A stretch of DNA of 64,000 nucleotides. Origin: Streptococcus sp. VT 162 (GTDB lineage: Bacteria > Bacillota > Bacilli > Lactobacillales > Streptococcaceae). Under the pieces are notes generated by a model. It was not told the origin of the DNA. It saw only the letters and a program-made list of their open reading frames with translations, and ran no database searches. The first letter of the stretch is position 1; each line of letters starts with the position of its first letter. The DNA is taken from NCBI GenBank assembly GCA_000688775.2, contig CP007628.2, positions 1,240,001-1,304,000 of the forward strand, read 5' to 3'. Both the position numbers and the translations under genes were made by a program. Shown one piece after another: positions 8,146 to 18,272 of this stretch.

Positions 8146-8867
8146 GCTTCTTCAAACCACAATTCAATGTTATTGGTATCTTTACCAAGGAAGAATTTTT
8201 CAGACTTTGGAATAAAATAGTCTGTGCCTTCAAATTTCTGACGAAGACTAGTCAACTCTAGATCCTTTACCAAAAATTTCAGCATAGACAAGTCCCAGGT
8301 AACATTGTTTTCAACAGCCAAATCTGGTCCTTGCCCTTTAGTAAAGGTAATTGCTGGCGCTACTCCTTCAGGATCAAGTAAACTCTCTGTCCCTTCAGGG
8401 AAACGCAACTCCATAGAAACCTCAAATTGACTCACGTATTTTATACTTGTATTTGAATAAAATTCAGGAACAGTTTCCAGTGGAACCAGATCTCTTACAT
8501 CATTTTCCGCATGAACAAGGATCACATCCTCTTCAGGAGAAACAATCTCAAAAGCATACCCACGTTTTCCTTTAAATAGACGAGGAAGAGACTTCATTTG
8601 AGAAAGAAGGGCCTCGATTTCAGAAGGATTTTCAACCTTTATCAAGAGTCTAGCTAGCTTCTTAAGTCCTTCAACTCTGCGTGTTCGCATGCTTGGAGAC
8701 TCTTCTAAAATCAATCTCTCCGTAGCTGTCTGATCACCTAGAGAAATAAAGGCAGACTCTTCCAGCAAAGGTTTCATCCCCAGGGTTTCAATGTAAAATT
8801 TTTCATTTAATTTTCGATTATTAACTTTCAAAGTCGGAACGATCCGAACAATCTCATTCACATTCAT
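8142..8867 (-). CDS. cppA: CppA family protein (C3-degrading proteinase homolog)
   Basis: The 241-residue protein closely follows pneumococcal CppA, first described as degrading complement C3. Its sequence has the features of a glyoxalase/vicinal-oxygen-chelate fold in two halves rather than a known protease motif, so the proteolytic role is debatable. ATG 8867 has GGAGGAATTT upstream, and an in-frame upstream codon lacks a ribosome site. It heads a three-gene operon with the serine hydrolase and the EamA transporter. Confidence 0.85.
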   Translation of the reverse strand: MNVNEIVRIVPTLKVNNRKLNEKFYIETLGMKPLLEESAFISLGDQTATERLILEESPSMRTRRVEGLKKLARLLIKVENPSEIEALLSQMKSLPRLFKGKRGYAFEIVSPEEDVILVHAENDVRDLVPLETVPEFYSNTSIKYVSQFEVSMELRFPEGTESLLDPEGVAPAITFTKGQGPDLAVENNVTWDLSMLKFLVKDLELTSLRQKFEGTDYFIPKSEKFFLGKDTNNIELWFEEA

Positions 8868-8945
8868 AAATTCCTCCAACTCTTTTATTTTAAAGGATTT
8901 TCGAATATTTTACAAGCCATATCTATTTTATTTAAAAATTTTATA

Positions 8946-8973
8946 ACAAAAAAACTGGGATACCCCAGTTTCG
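8946..8973 (-). terminator. Terminator of the glycerol/water channel gene
   Basis: Arms AAACTGGG (8952-8959) and CCCAGTTT (8964-8971) run into a T tract on the minus strand just after the channel gene stop. Confidence 0.8.
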
Positions 8974-8977
8974 TTTC

Positions 8978-9847
8978 TTATAGGTAAAGTAGTTTGAATA
9001 GTGCTACTGCTGCAATACCCGCTGCAATTGGAGCTACAACTGGAACCCATGCATACCACCATTTTGAATCACCCTTGTGTTGACCAAGAACTGATTTTGG
9101 AAGGAGTTCGTGAAGAAGACGTGGTCCAAAGTCACGAGCTGGGTTCAAACCAGGACCAGTAGGTCCACCGAGTGAAGTTACCAAGGCCATTACTAGGAAA
9201 CCAAGTGCCAAGTGCGCAACTGAGATCCCAGCAGCTGTATGTGGAGCCACTTGAGCTTTCACTGCCAATTCACTTAAATCAACAGTTTGTCCAGCTTGAG
9301 TAGCCATTTGTTTCATGTATTGAAGAACCTCAGCACCAAAGAAGTTTTTAGTCATTCCTAGGGCTGCAAAGAAAAGAACAAATGAACCTACAAACTCATT
9401 GAGGAAGCCGTTAACAGTAGCTGCAAAACGTGATTCTTTTGTACCGTGGTCGATGCTTGAAATTGTTGAGAAGGTACCCAAGATATTGTTTGGATTTTCT
9501 GTCTTCAAGTAGTAAGGACGGTGAGTCGCTACAACCAAAGCTTGACCAAAGATTGCTCCCAAAACTTGTGCTAGGATGTAATATGGTACTTGCTCCCAAG
9601 AGAAAAGTCCACTAACAGCAAGTCCAAGAGTGAAAGCTGGGTTGATGTGGTTACCAGATACATTACCAAACATCAAGGCTGGGATCATAACCCCCATACC
9701 ATAACCAACCGCGATAACGAGCCAGCCACTTTGGTGACCTTTCGTACCTTTAAGTTCAACGTTAGCAACTGCACCATTACCAAGAATGATCAAAATAGCA
9801 GTTCCCAAGAATTCTGTGGCATATTTAATAGCCCATGTAAAATCCAT
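8978..9847 (-). CDS. glpF: Aquaporin/glycerol facilitator (MIP family)
   Basis: The 289-residue channel has six membrane segments and both hemichannel motifs, NHINPAF and LNPARDFGPR. The Asp after the second NPAR is typical of glycerol-conducting members. An extended loop of about 40 residues between segments 4 and 5 is typical of lactic acid bacteria GlpF homologs. ATG 9847 has AAGGAG upstream. A promoter with TTGCTA, 17 bp and TAGAAT with TG extension lies about 40 bp upstream. It is monocistronic, far from any glpK, so water or glyoxal-type solutes are alternatives. Confidence 0.9.
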   Translation of the reverse strand: MDFTWAIKYATEFLGTAILIILGNGAVANVELKGTKGHQSGWLVIAVGYGMGVMIPALMFGNVSGNHINPAFTLGLAVSGLFSWEQVPYYILAQVLGAIFGQALVVATHRPYYLKTENPNNILGTFSTISSIDHGTKESRFAATVNGFLNEFVGSFVLFFAALGMTKNFFGAEVLQYMKQMATQAGQTVDLSELAVKAQVAPHTAAGISVAHLALGFLVMALVTSLGGPTGPGLNPARDFGPRLLHELLPKSVLGQHKGDSKWWYAWVPVVAPIAAGIAAVALFKLLYL

Positions 9848-9965
9848 TTGATAGATTCTCCTTAAATTTTTTTAGACAATCCTTATTCTATCAATTTTTA
9901 GGCCTTTTAGCAATATCTTTTCTAAAAGAATCTATGGAAAACGCTTTATTTAACTTATCTTTAAG

Positions 9966-9998
9966 AAAAGGACAAAAGGAGCCAAACTCCTTTTGTCC
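9966..9998 (-). terminator. Terminator of the esterase/ATP-grasp operon
   Basis: Arms of 12 bp (9970-9981 and 9987-9998) with a 5-nt loop, followed on the minus strand by T residues, lie directly after the ATP-grasp stop codon. Confidence 0.85.
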
Positions 9999-10004
9999 TA
10001 ATCA

Positions 10005-11171
10005 TTATTCTTGACGCTTACCAAAGTCTACAATCATCTGCTCCATCTCTTGGCGACTCGGAGTGGTCAGCATATAAAGGTAGTCCCCTTGTAGCTCTGC
10101 AAAGGCTGCTGGCATGATTTTTTTGACCTTGAATTGCTGGCTGTACTTAGCAAGCAAGTCTTCTTCTGAATAGACATAGTTTGCATTGGCACGACGTGAT
10201 GTAGCTAAACAGTATTGTGGTTCAAACTCTGATGCTGGGAACTCTTCTCCTGCGACAATAGCTGCATAGCCACGATAGAGGTCCAAAGAGTGAGCAAAGT
10301 TATAAACATCAATGGTAAAGCCACCTGCAGGACGGTTATTGTACTCAATGGCAATGTAGTCGTCCCCGTCACGGAAAAACTCGATATGGAAAAAGCGTTC
10401 TCTCATTCCAAATTCTTTGACGATGGCCTCGCCATACTTGCGCAGCTTAGGATCCATATCCTTAAGCACATAGTAAGAATTGTCCATCTTATAAATCATG
10501 AGATCAAGTGGTGTATGGGCATAATCGAAAGTCGTTGAAAAGACGATATTGCCATCCTTGTCCACAAGCCCGTCAAAGGTACAGATTTCACTAGAAGTGA
10601 CAAATTTCTCAAAGAAATAAACGGTAGAATGGTCCCACTCTTCCTTGAAGTGATTTACATCTTCTTCTGTCTCAAGCTTAAAGGTTGCTGCCGCTCCCAC
10701 TCCGTTATCAGGTTTGGCAATCATTGGTAGGCCAATCGTCTCGACTGCTTGGTCTACATCTGCTTCTGTCTGGATAACAGCCCCAGGTACAACTGGTACG
10801 CCTGCCTTCTGGAAGAGTTTCTTCATCTCAGACTTAAACTTGGTTTTTTTAAGATCTTCGGGTTTGGCACCAAAGACATTGAATTGTTCTCTGAGTGTTG
10901 CGTCTAGTTCAAGCCAGTATTCATTGTGCGACTCGATGCGGTCGATAGGACCATGCTTGTAGAAAAGAAAGGCAACAGCACGCTTAACTTCGTCTATGTT
11001 CTCAAGATTGTCTACACGGAAATACTCGGTCAGGCTATTGCGCAAAGGCTCATCCAGTTGCTCGTAGGGTTCTTGACCAATTCCCAATACTGTGATGCCT
11101 TTACTAGCTAGTTCAATAGTAAACTGTTGAAAGTTTTGTGGATAATAGGGAGAAATAACAAGGTAATTCAT
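10005..11171 (-). CDS. ATP-grasp carboxylate-amine (thiol) ligase
   Basis: The 388-residue protein has a pre-ATP-grasp Rossmann-like domain (about 1-110), then an ATP-grasp fold with KPDNGVGA in the small lobe and HIEFF...IEYNNRPAGG with the metal-binding Glu and Asn residues. Such enzymes join a carboxylate to an amine through an acyl phosphate; the substrate is unknown. ATG 11171 has AAGGAG at good spacing, and a TTG two codons earlier is less likely. It is the last gene of an operon with two alpha/beta-hydrolase esterases, which suggests assembly and trimming of an amide or ester-linked small molecule or cell-surface substituent. That role is inference. Confidence 0.8.
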   Translation of the reverse strand: MNYLVISPYYPQNFQQFTIELASKGITVLGIGQEPYEQLDEPLRNSLTEYFRVDNLENIDEVKRAVAFLFYKHGPIDRIESHNEYWLELDATLREQFNVFGAKPEDLKKTKFKSEMKKLFQKAGVPVVPGAVIQTEADVDQAVETIGLPMIAKPDNGVGAAATFKLETEEDVNHFKEEWDHSTVYFFEKFVTSSEICTFDGLVDKDGNIVFSTTFDYAHTPLDLMIYKMDNSYYVLKDMDPKLRKYGEAIVKEFGMRERFFHIEFFRDGDDYIAIEYNNRPAGGFTIDVYNFAHSLDLYRGYAAIVAGEEFPASEFEPQYCLATSRRANANYVYSEEDLLAKYSQQFKVKKIMPAAFAELQGDYLYMLTTPSRQEMEQMIVDFGKRQE

Positions 11172-11183
11172 AGGCAACTCCTT

Positions 11184-11924
11184 TTATAGATACAGGTGTC
11201 CAAGAAAATAAGGCATTTGTTTACGCCACCATTCCCAGTCATGGGCTACATCGTGTCCCCATTCAGCAAACCAGGCTGGAATTTGTTTCTGGTCAAAGGC
11301 TTCTTTGAGCTTGTAGAAAGATGGCAGACCATCTTGTTCCCAGGCACCAAGTCCCGTACAAACGACGATTTCTGCCTGACGGTAACGATCAATAAACCAG
11401 CCGTCGTTTTGATTCCAGATATAATCTACTGGCGAGTTTTGGTAAATAGCATCGTCATTGTAGTAATCGCCAACAAAGAAACGTGCGTCGTAAACACCAC
11501 TGAGGGCAATCACCTTGGTAAAGACATCTGGATGCTGGAGAAAGAAATTAAGTGCATGGTAAGCCCCCATTGAGCATCCTGTCGTCATCATGCCATCAAA
11601 CCAACCTGTCTTATGCTTGATAAAAGGAATGGCCTCCTCAATTACATAGCGTTCGTAGGCGCGGTGCATCTCCGCCTGGTCATGAGCATTTTTCCAAGTA
11701 GCCAGCCAGCTCTCACTGTCCACACTGGATAGCGTAAAGAACTGGACGCGGCCCTCCTCGATAAAGGAAGCACAGGCATCAATCATGCCAAAATCATAGT
11801 ATTCATTGTGACTGCCACCAGATGAAGCAAAAACAACAACTGGAATCCCAGCATGTCCATAACGGTTGAGATACATTTCACGGTTGAGATGGCCACTCCA
11901 GTGGCTAAGGTTTTCAATATGCAT
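11184..11924 (-). CDS. Alpha/beta-hydrolase, putative esterase (PF00756-like)
   Basis: The 246-residue protein has the nucleophile elbow GCSMGAY (Ser near 118) and a C-terminal GHDVAHDW supplying the catalytic His. It belongs to the esterase D/antigen 85-like group, with no signal peptide. The spacing from the upstream esterase stop (20 bp) and to the downstream ATP-grasp start (12 bp) places it in one operon. GGAGAAAG precedes the ATG. Natural substrate is unknown. Confidence 0.8.
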   Translation of the reverse strand: MHIENLSHWSGHLNREMYLNRYGHAGIPVVVFASSGGSHNEYYDFGMIDACASFIEEGRVQFFTLSSVDSESWLATWKNAHDQAEMHRAYERYVIEEAIPFIKHKTGWFDGMMTTGCSMGAYHALNFFLQHPDVFTKVIALSGVYDARFFVGDYYNDDAIYQNSPVDYIWNQNDGWFIDRYRQAEIVVCTGLGAWEQDGLPSFYKLKEAFDQKQIPAWFAEWGHDVAHDWEWWRKQMPYFLGHLYL

Positions 11925-11944
11925 TGGCTTTCTCCTTTCCTAAC

Positions 11945-12769
11945 TTACCATTTCTCTGCAAAAAATCGGAGACAGTCTGGTAAATTTTCCGACCATGGAA
12001 TCTCACTATGGATAGCACCAGACTGAACTTTCAAAACAAGATTATCCAAGTGTACTCCACCTGCAATCAAATCACGGTAATAGCGAAGCGACGAATCGAT
12101 ATAGGCTTGCTTGATATTGCCAGCCATCAAGGTCTTGTCCGTATCGTCTGCTTCTTCTGTTCCTACATAGATGAAAATGCGCTGTTCAGGCGACAATTTC
12201 TTGCGCTCGATATAGCGGTTAAAGGCTTCTTGGTGAAGCCAGTTAGCAGATGAGAAGACACCTAGACAACCAATTCGGTCTTGGTACTCTAGTCCGATAA
12301 ACTGAGTAATATTGCCTCCTAGTGACGAACCAATCATAGCCGTATGCTGGCGATCAGCTTTGGTACGATAGGTTTCATCGATAAAAGGCTTGACCACTTC
12401 CATGACAAACTCGGCATACTCCACACCCTTACCGCCAAACTGTTGACCTGGGATAGGAGATTCTTGGAACTTCCAAGCAGCGTACTCATGCATCCTCCCC
12501 AAGCCATCATTGTCAATAGCAACAACAATCATGCGACTGATGTCAGGATTTCGCTTAATAGCTGGAATAATCTTCCAAGAGTGACCGATATAGGACTCCT
12601 TGCTGTAAAAGACATTTTGCCCATCATGAAAGTAAACAACAGGGTAAAAACGGTCTGTGTCTTTCTCGTAGTCCTTTGGCAGGAGCACACGCACACGACG
12701 CTCCTTTCCTGTATAAGGAACTTTGAGTTTGTGTTCTTTCATTTTTAAGTAAAAGTAGGAATGATTCAT
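11945..12769 (-). CDS. Alpha/beta-hydrolase, putative esterase (PF00756-like)
   Basis: The 274-residue protein is a second esterase of the same superfamily, with the nucleophile elbow GSSLGG and a C-terminal HSEIPW His. The two esterases of the operon are only distantly alike, so they probably act on different bonds. I chose ATG 12769. A TTG eight codons upstream lacks any ribosome site. An extended -10 TGGTATAAT (minus strand, -10 at 12805-12810) lies about 35 bp upstream and would drive the three-gene operon. Confidence 0.78.
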   Translation of the reverse strand: MNHSYFYLKMKEHKLKVPYTGKERRVRVLLPKDYEKDTDRFYPVVYFHDGQNVFYSKESYIGHSWKIIPAIKRNPDISRMIVVAIDNDGLGRMHEYAAWKFQESPIPGQQFGGKGVEYAEFVMEVVKPFIDETYRTKADRQHTAMIGSSLGGNITQFIGLEYQDRIGCLGVFSSANWLHQEAFNRYIERKKLSPEQRIFIYVGTEEADDTDKTLMAGNIKQAYIDSSLRYYRDLIAGGVHLDNLVLKVQSGAIHSEIPWSENLPDCLRFFAEKW

Positions 12770-12906
12770 TGTCAGAAAACTCTCTATATTCAAAATTTTA
12801 TCTCATTATACCATAAAAATAGAAAAAAAGTCAGTAATTGTCCATTTTAAGGGATAAATAACTAACTTTTCTCACTTAATATTCTAAATTCTTCTGGTTT
12901 TTCTGA

Positions 12907-14121
12907 TTAGAGGAGATTATCAATTAACTCATCGACAGCATCTTTTTCAGCTTGTGGTGTAATCTTCGTGATCATAATCCCTGCCACTGCACGCTCAACC
13001 AAACCTTCAACATCCATCCTTTTTTCATACTGCTCAGCATTCTCTATCTTAGGATTAGTCTTAGGACGATCAGGCGCAAAAATAGTACAGCAGTCCTCAA
13101 AAGGCTGAATTGAAATTTCAAAGGTATCGATTTCCTGCGCGATGTCAATGATTTCCAACTTGTCCATCGTAACCACGGGACGAATAATTGGAGTGCTAGT
13201 CACAGCGTTGATAGTCTGCATGCTTTCCAAAGTTTGGCTCGCTACTTGACCAAGACTTTCCCCATTGATGATAACTAAACCATTTCGTACCTCACGGATA
13301 CGGTCGGTAATGCGCATCATAAAACGACGCGTCAAGGTCATAAGGTAGGCTTCTGGCGCCTTAGCCTTGATTTCCTCTTGAATCTCAGTGAAAGGCACCT
13401 CAATAAACTGGATATTGCCACCAAACTTGGTCAATTTCCGAGTCAAATCGTGGGCTTTCTTGAGGGCACCAGGACTAGTATATGGCGGGCTAGCAAAGTG
13501 AACCGCCTCAATATCTACCCCTCGTTTAAGAGCTAGATAACCTGCTACAGGTGAGTCAATCCCTCCTGACAACATGAGCATGCCTTTACCAGAACTTCCC
13601 ACAGGTAATCCTCCTGCTCCACGAAAGGTTTCATAGGAAAGATAGGCAGCCTCCTCACGAATCTCAACCTGAAGATTAATATCTGGATTTTTCATCTGAG
13701 CTTGCACGTTTGGAATAGCCTCGAAAACAGCACCACCAAGAGTTTGATTAAGTTCACGACTATCCAATTCGAAGTTGTGGTCGCTACGCTTACTAGTGAT
13801 TTTAAAGGTCATCCCTTCCTTATAGATTTCCTTCATAATCTCTTGGACAGCTGATTTAAGGACTTCTACAGACTTTTCAACTTTATAAACGGGAGAAAAG
13901 TTTTGGATCCCAAAGACTTGTTTGAGAGATTCTGCTACTGCTGTATAATCAGCTCCATTCAGGTAAGCGTGGGCACGGTCGCGGTCTGCGGTTACCTTAA
14001 CTTGAGGATAGATGGACAAAACGTCCGAAATATTATTACGAAGTTTATTGATGAAACGCATACGATTTTTGTGTTTGGTTGACAATTCTCCATAGCGAAT
14101 CATAATTTCTGAATATTGCAT
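12907..14121 (-). CDS. thiI: tRNA 4-thiouridine synthase ThiI
   Basis: The 404-residue protein has an N-terminal ferredoxin-like and THUMP region (about 1-165) for tRNA binding and a PP-loop ATPase with [12 protein letters not shown]. It installs s4U8 in tRNA using sulfur from a cysteine desulfurase. Like other Gram-positive ThiI proteins it lacks the C-terminal rhodanese domain of E. coli. It begins 8 bp after the cysteine desulfurase stop, so the sulfur donor and user are co-expressed. AGGAG precedes the ATG. Confidence 0.95.
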   Translation of the reverse strand: MQYSEIMIRYGELSTKHKNRMRFINKLRNNISDVLSIYPQVKVTADRDRAHAYLNGADYTAVAESLKQVFGIQNFSPVYKVEKSVEVLKSAVQEIMKEIYKEGMTFKITSKRSDHNFELDSRELNQTLGGAVFEAIPNVQAQMKNPDINLQVEIREEAAYLSYETFRGAGGLPVGSSGKGMLMLSGGIDSPVAGYLALKRGVDIEAVHFASPPYTSPGALKKAHDLTRKLTKFGGNIQFIEVPFTEIQEEIKAKAPEAYLMTLTRRFMMRITDRIREVRNGLVIINGESLGQVASQTLESMQTINAVTSTPIIRPVVTMDKLEIIDIAQEIDTFEISIQPFEDCCTIFAPDRPKTNPKIENAEQYEKRMDVEGLVERAVAGIMITKITPQAEKDAVDELIDNLL

Positions 14122-14129
14122 AAATGCTC

Positions 14130-15272
14130 CTATCTTACTTTTCTAGTTTGATTGTAAATTAATTTTAGCTTGGTCAAAAACTGCTCAACCTGACTCATAT
14201 CATTTTCAAGGTCTAGGCTAAGACGCACAGCTGACTGGGCCTTATCCTTGTCCACTCCCATGGCAATCAAGGTCCCCGCAGGTTTCCCAGCCTTGGACGA
14301 ACAAGCAGAGGTTGTGGAAATGAAAATATCATAGTCTTCAAATGCATGAACGATGACTTCTCCACGAACCCCCTTAATCCCAAAAGTCAGGATATGAGGG
14401 GCAAAGTCTTCCTCATCCGAAAAGACAAAAATATCTGGATAATCCAGAAGGGCTTGACGAATGACTGCCTTCATCTGCCCTGTCTTGCTAGCAAAGATAG
14501 CTAATTTTTCCATAGACAAACGGAGGGCCTTGGCTGTTGCTGCAATCCCTGCTACATTCTCAGTTGTCGAACGATAGTCTCCCTCTTGACCACCACCTGT
14601 TAAAAGAGGCATGATCCTCTTACCAGACTTGATGTAGACAAAGCCAACACCTCTGACACCATGAAACTTATGGCTCGAAAAGGTCGCAAAATCCACTCGA
14701 TCCGTCAGATAGTTTTCAGTCGGAATCTTAGCAAGTGCCTGAACTGCATCAACGTGGAAAGAAATGGTCGGCTTATCTGCTAACAGTTTCGAAATAGCCT
14801 CAATAGGCTGGATAGAGCCGATTTCATTGTTAACTGCCATGATGGAAACGAGGATCGTATCAGGTCGTATCAAATTCGCTAGAGCCTCAACATCCACAAA
14901 TCCTCTGCTATCAACTGGGGCAATATCCACCTCAAAACCTTGACTTTTAAGCCAAAGGGCTGATTCCTTGACTGCTGGATGTTCAATAGCTGACACAATA
15001 ATGTGCTTGCCAAACTGGGCTTTTTCAAAGGCCACACCCTTGATGACCCAGTTATCTCCTTCTGTACCACCTGAGGTAAAGAAGATTTCATCACTTTTCT
15101 TGCCAATCAAATCTGCAATTTGCTGCCGGGAAGCATCTAAAATTCGTGTTGCCTGATCTCCCAAACGATGGAGACTAGATGGATTTCCTACAATTTTTGA
15201 AGCGACCTGCATGTAGGTTTCAAGTGCTTCAGGATAAGGCTTGGTTGTCGCCGAATTATCAAAGTAGATCAT
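14130..15272 (-). CDS. Cysteine desulfurase (NifS/IscS-like, ThiI partner)
   Basis: The 380-residue PLP enzyme takes sulfur from cysteine as a persulfide. The PLP lysine lies in SSHKFHG and the catalytic cysteine in [11 protein letters not shown] near residue 325. Its place directly before thiI fits the NifZ-type desulfurase dedicated to tRNA thiolation. The promoter on the minus strand has TTGTCG, 17 bp and TACAAT with TG extension near 15310-15340. The ribosome site (GTGAG) is weak. Confidence 0.92.
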   Translation of the reverse strand: MIYFDNSATTKPYPEALETYMQVASKIVGNPSSLHRLGDQATRILDASRQQIADLIGKKSDEIFFTSGGTEGDNWVIKGVAFEKAQFGKHIIVSAIEHPAVKESALWLKSQGFEVDIAPVDSRGFVDVEALANLIRPDTILVSIMAVNNEIGSIQPIEAISKLLADKPTISFHVDAVQALAKIPTENYLTDRVDFATFSSHKFHGVRGVGFVYIKSGKRIMPLLTGGGQEGDYRSTTENVAGIAATAKALRLSMEKLAIFASKTGQMKAVIRQALLDYPDIFVFSDEEDFAPHILTFGIKGVRGEVIVHAFEDYDIFISTTSACSSKAGKPAGTLIAMGVDKDKAQSAVRLSLDLENDMSQVEQFLTKLKLIYNQTRKVR

Positions 15273-15409
15273 GTTTTCTCACGCTTTCTAAAATCACTCC
15301 TTCTATTGTATCACGAAAAGAGACCTGCGACAAGAAAGGGAGGTTTCTCTTTTTTTAAGATTTTTTTAAAGAAATGAGGTATAATAAATCATAATTAAAG
15401 GAGAGTATC

Positions 15410-15835
15410 ATGTCTAACTATCGTAGAACTTCAAAACCAAAAACAGAACACATCAAAAAGGGATTTACTGTCTTTCAAAAAACGATTGCTACCATCGGTA
15501 GTATCCTTGGTCTCATCACCGCTACTATCACCATCATGAACGCCATGGATAATAACAAAAACAACAAAAAAGAACCGACGACAACCCAAACAACTGTTGT
15601 CAAAGAAATTCAAAAGGAATCCCCTCAGGAAAATACTACACCTAACAGGGACAACACTTCTACTAAAGAAAATACCACGCAAGAAGAAACTTCTCAATCC
15701 AATAAAAAAGAGGAGAAAAAAGAAGATCAGAAAACAACAACTCAGGACTCTTCTACACCAGCTACAAATAAAGAAACAAGCGATAATGGAACACAGTCAA
15801 ATACGACGAGTTCTGAAACTAAAACGAATCAGTAA
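15410..15835 (+). CDS. Single-pass membrane protein with Thr/Gln/Lys-rich tail
   Basis: The 141-residue protein has a basic N terminus, one membrane segment (about residues 24-45) and a 90-residue tail almost wholly of Thr, Gln, Glu, Lys, Asn and Ser. The N terminus has positive charges before the segment, so the tail probably faces outside. Similar proteins occur in streptococci without known function. AAAGGAG precedes the ATG, and TATAAT lies about 30 bp upstream. The A-rich composition differs from neighbouring genes. Confidence 0.7.
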   Translation: MSNYRRTSKPKTEHIKKGFTVFQKTIATIGSILGLITATITIMNAMDNNKNNKKEPTTTQTTVVKEIQKESPQENTTPNRDNTSTKENTTQEETSQSNKKEEKKEDQKTTTQDSSTPATNKETSDNGTQSNTTSSETKTNQ

Positions 15836-15837
15836 TC

Positions 15838-15881
15838 AAAAAAATAGCTTCTTTCCAAACTTGGAAAGAAGCTATTTTTTT
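15838..15881. terminator. Bidirectional terminator between the Thr-rich gene and ftsK
   Basis: Perfect 21-bp arms (15838-15858 and 15861-15881) with a 2-nt loop. The right arm overlaps the ftsK stop codon. Confidence 0.9.
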
Positions 15882-18186
15882 ATTGTTGCAATACTTTTCG
15901 TGGTTTGGTTCCTTCAGCTGGACCGATAACACCTGCCATTTCGAGTTCTTCCATCAGGCGGGTCGCACGATTAAATCCAACTGACAAACGACGCTGAATC
16001 ATCGAAGCACTAGCTTTCTGGGTTTCGATAACCAAAGCCTTGGCTTCTTCAAAAAGCGGATCGCCACCAGCTTCACCATCAGAAAAATCTCCTTCATTTT
16101 CAGGAACATCTCCTGGGTCAAAGCTTTCATCGTAGTCCGCATCTGCCTGAGCCTTGATGAAGTTTACGATACGTTCAACATCATCATCCGAGATAAAGGA
16201 GCCTTGCAGACGGACTGGATGATTTTCATCAATTGGTTTAAAGAGCATATCTCCTCGACCAAGCAGTTTTTCTGCTCCATTCTCATCCAAGATGGTTCGT
16301 GAATCTGTACCTGATGAAACTGCAAAAGCCACACGAGATGGGACATTGGCTTTAATGAGACCAGAGATGACATCAACCGATGGGCGCTGTGTTGCGAGAA
16401 TCATGTGAATCCCTGCAGCACGCGCCTTCTGTCCGAGACGAATGATGGCATCTTCTACTTCCTTGCTAGCCACCATCATGAGGTCTGCCAACTCATCCAC
16501 AATGACAACAATCAAAGGAAGCGGTACTTGTTTGTACTCAGATTGGCTATTAAATTCCTCGACCTTGGCATTGTAGCCAGCGATATTTCGCACACCAACC
16601 TTAGCGAAGAGTTCGTAACGGTTTTCCATCTCATCCACAACCTTTTGCAGAGCCTTGCTGGCCTTGCGTGGATTGGTCACAACTGGAATCAAGAGGTGAG
16701 GAATGTCATTGTAAACAGATAACTCAACCATCTTTGGATCCACCATCATAAACTTGACCTGGTCGGGTCTTGCTTTCATCAGAATGCTCGCGATAATACC
16801 GTTAACTGCGACTGACTTCCCTGATCCCGTCGAACCTGCAACCAGTAGGTGGGGCATCTTGGAAAGGTCAAAGGTGCGAGCCGTTCCATTGACCGCCTTC
16901 CCTAGAGGAATTTCGAGGAGATTTTCTGGTTTAGTCTGAGACTGTTCCCAGAGTTCACGGAAGGAAACAGTCGCAATCTCAGAGTTAGGAACCTCAATTC
17001 CGACTAAGGATTTACCAGGGATTGGAGCCTCTATCCGAACATCCTTAGCTGCTAGAGCTAGCGCTAAGTCGTCTGCCAGATTGGAAATACGGTTAACCCG
17101 TACACCAACTGCTGGCTTGACTTCATACTTGGTAACTGATGGCCCAATTTCAGCCCGTTCCACCGTCACCTTGATACCAAAGCTGGCAAAGGTTTCTTCT
17201 AGGATTTTGATATTTTCTCGAACAATCTTCTTTTCCTTGGACTGATCTTTGGGTTTATCTGGCGCAAAGAGTTGCAAGCTTGGCAGTTTGTATTCAAGGG
17301 CTTCTTTGGCAGAAAAATCAACCTGCACCTCTTCATCCTCAAAGTCTTCTTCCACATCTGGAACTTCAAGGTCAGCTTGAGGAAGGATAATCTCTGGTTC
17401 AATCCATTCTTCCTCAGGAATTGGGTGGAAATCGTAGTCTGGTACCTCTGATAAGATTTCTCCCGTTTCAGGATCTACAGGAGGAAGCGGCAGCGCATCC
17501 TGCTCTTCTAGTTCTCTCTGAATTCTTGCTGCTTCTTCAGCTTCTTGACGAGTCTTCTCTTCTTCTCTCTTGATGAAGCGTTCCTGTTTTCTCTGTTCCT
17601 GTTTTGCCATGAAGGATCTGAACTGAGCGCCAATAAAGGCTGCAACATCGTAAATAGACCAAGGACTAACTAAGAGTGCCCCAACTAGAATCAAAAGAAC
17701 TCCAATAAAGTACGACCCGATATTGGAGAAAAGAAAGGCTATGGGGATATAAAGTCCGACACCAAGCAGGCCTCCACCAGCGAAGCTAGTCACCCGCATA
17801 CCAGTCAGGTCCGTCATAACTTGAGACAAGGTCCCTTTTAGAACTGCCTGCTCCAAGCCAAATTTCCAGACAAGGTAAGCCTCAAAAATTAAGAGTAAGC
17901 CAGCGAAGATACAGAGAAAGCCTGACAGAAGTCCCTCCTGCTTGCGGATCCATTTAAAAAGAAAAAGATAGATGAGGAGGCCACCTATGGCCACATAGGC
18001 CAAACTTCCAACCAACAGTCGAATGAGATTATAAAGGGTGATACCCGCCGCACCGAGCTTGAGGGCTGCAATAATCAACAATAAGGCAATCCCTAAGGAA
18101 ATCAACATCCTCTGAATAGCTTGTTTTCTTTCGAGTTCTGCTTTAGACGGTCTCCGTCTTGTTTTACTAGTATTCTTATTTGCCAT
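15880..18186 (-). CDS. ftsK: DNA translocase FtsK/SpoIIIE
   Basis: The 768-residue motor moves chromosome ends through the closing septum. Four N-terminal membrane segments (about 25-180) are followed by an acidic linker, the RecA-like motor with AGSTGSGKS (Walker A) and [10 protein letters not shown] (Walker B), and a C-terminal winged-helix gamma domain ([18 protein letters not shown]) that reads orienting sequences. A 22-codon upstream extension is rejected because the promoter (TGGTATAAT, -10 at 18193-18198) lies inside it, only 6 bp before ATG 18186. The mRNA is therefore probably leaderless. Confidence 0.95.
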   Translation of the reverse strand: MANKNTSKTRRRPSKAELERKQAIQRMLISLGIALLLIIAALKLGAAGITLYNLIRLLVGSLAYVAIGGLLIYLFLFKWIRKQEGLLSGFLCIFAGLLLIFEAYLVWKFGLEQAVLKGTLSQVMTDLTGMRVTSFAGGGLLGVGLYIPIAFLFSNIGSYFIGVLLILVGALLVSPWSIYDVAAFIGAQFRSFMAKQEQRKQERFIKREEEKTRQEAEEAARIQRELEEQDALPLPPVDPETGEILSEVPDYDFHPIPEEEWIEPEIILPQADLEVPDVEEDFEDEEVQVDFSAKEALEYKLPSLQLFAPDKPKDQSKEKKIVRENIKILEETFASFGIKVTVERAEIGPSVTKYEVKPAVGVRVNRISNLADDLALALAAKDVRIEAPIPGKSLVGIEVPNSEIATVSFRELWEQSQTKPENLLEIPLGKAVNGTARTFDLSKMPHLLVAGSTGSGKSVAVNGIIASILMKARPDQVKFMMVDPKMVELSVYNDIPHLLIPVVTNPRKASKALQKVVDEMENRYELFAKVGVRNIAGYNAKVEEFNSQSEYKQVPLPLIVVIVDELADLMMVASKEVEDAIIRLGQKARAAGIHMILATQRPSVDVISGLIKANVPSRVAFAVSSGTDSRTILDENGAEKLLGRGDMLFKPIDENHPVRLQGSFISDDDVERIVNFIKAQADADYDESFDPGDVPENEGDFSDGEAGGDPLFEEAKALVIETQKASASMIQRRLSVGFNRATRLMEELEMAGVIGPAEGTKPRKVLQQ

Positions 18187-18192
18187 TCTTCT

Positions 18193-18201
18193 ATTATACC
18201 A
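18193..18201 (-). promoter_or_regulatory. Extended -10 promoter abutting the ftsK start codon
   Basis: TGG-TATAAT on the minus strand ends 6 nt before the ftsK ATG, so transcription should begin at or next to the start codon. No ribosome-binding site is possible in such a transcript. Confidence 0.6.
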
Positions 18202-18225
18202 TATTTCACAGCCATTTCGAATAGA

Positions 18226-18260
18226 GAAAAAGATTGTACTAAATGGTAACAATCTTTCTA
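18226..18260 (-). terminator. Terminator of the fructose operon
   Basis: Arms AAAGATTGT and ACAATCTTT (18229-18237 and 18249-18257) with an 11-nt loop follow fruA on the minus strand, with TTCTC after the hairpin. Confidence 0.65.
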
Positions 18261-18272
18261 CTCTAATCCATT

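Noticed and set aside
9940..9965. cre site upstream of the glycerol channel gene
   Set aside because: GGAAAACGCTTTA resembles a cre but fails several fixed positions on either strand.
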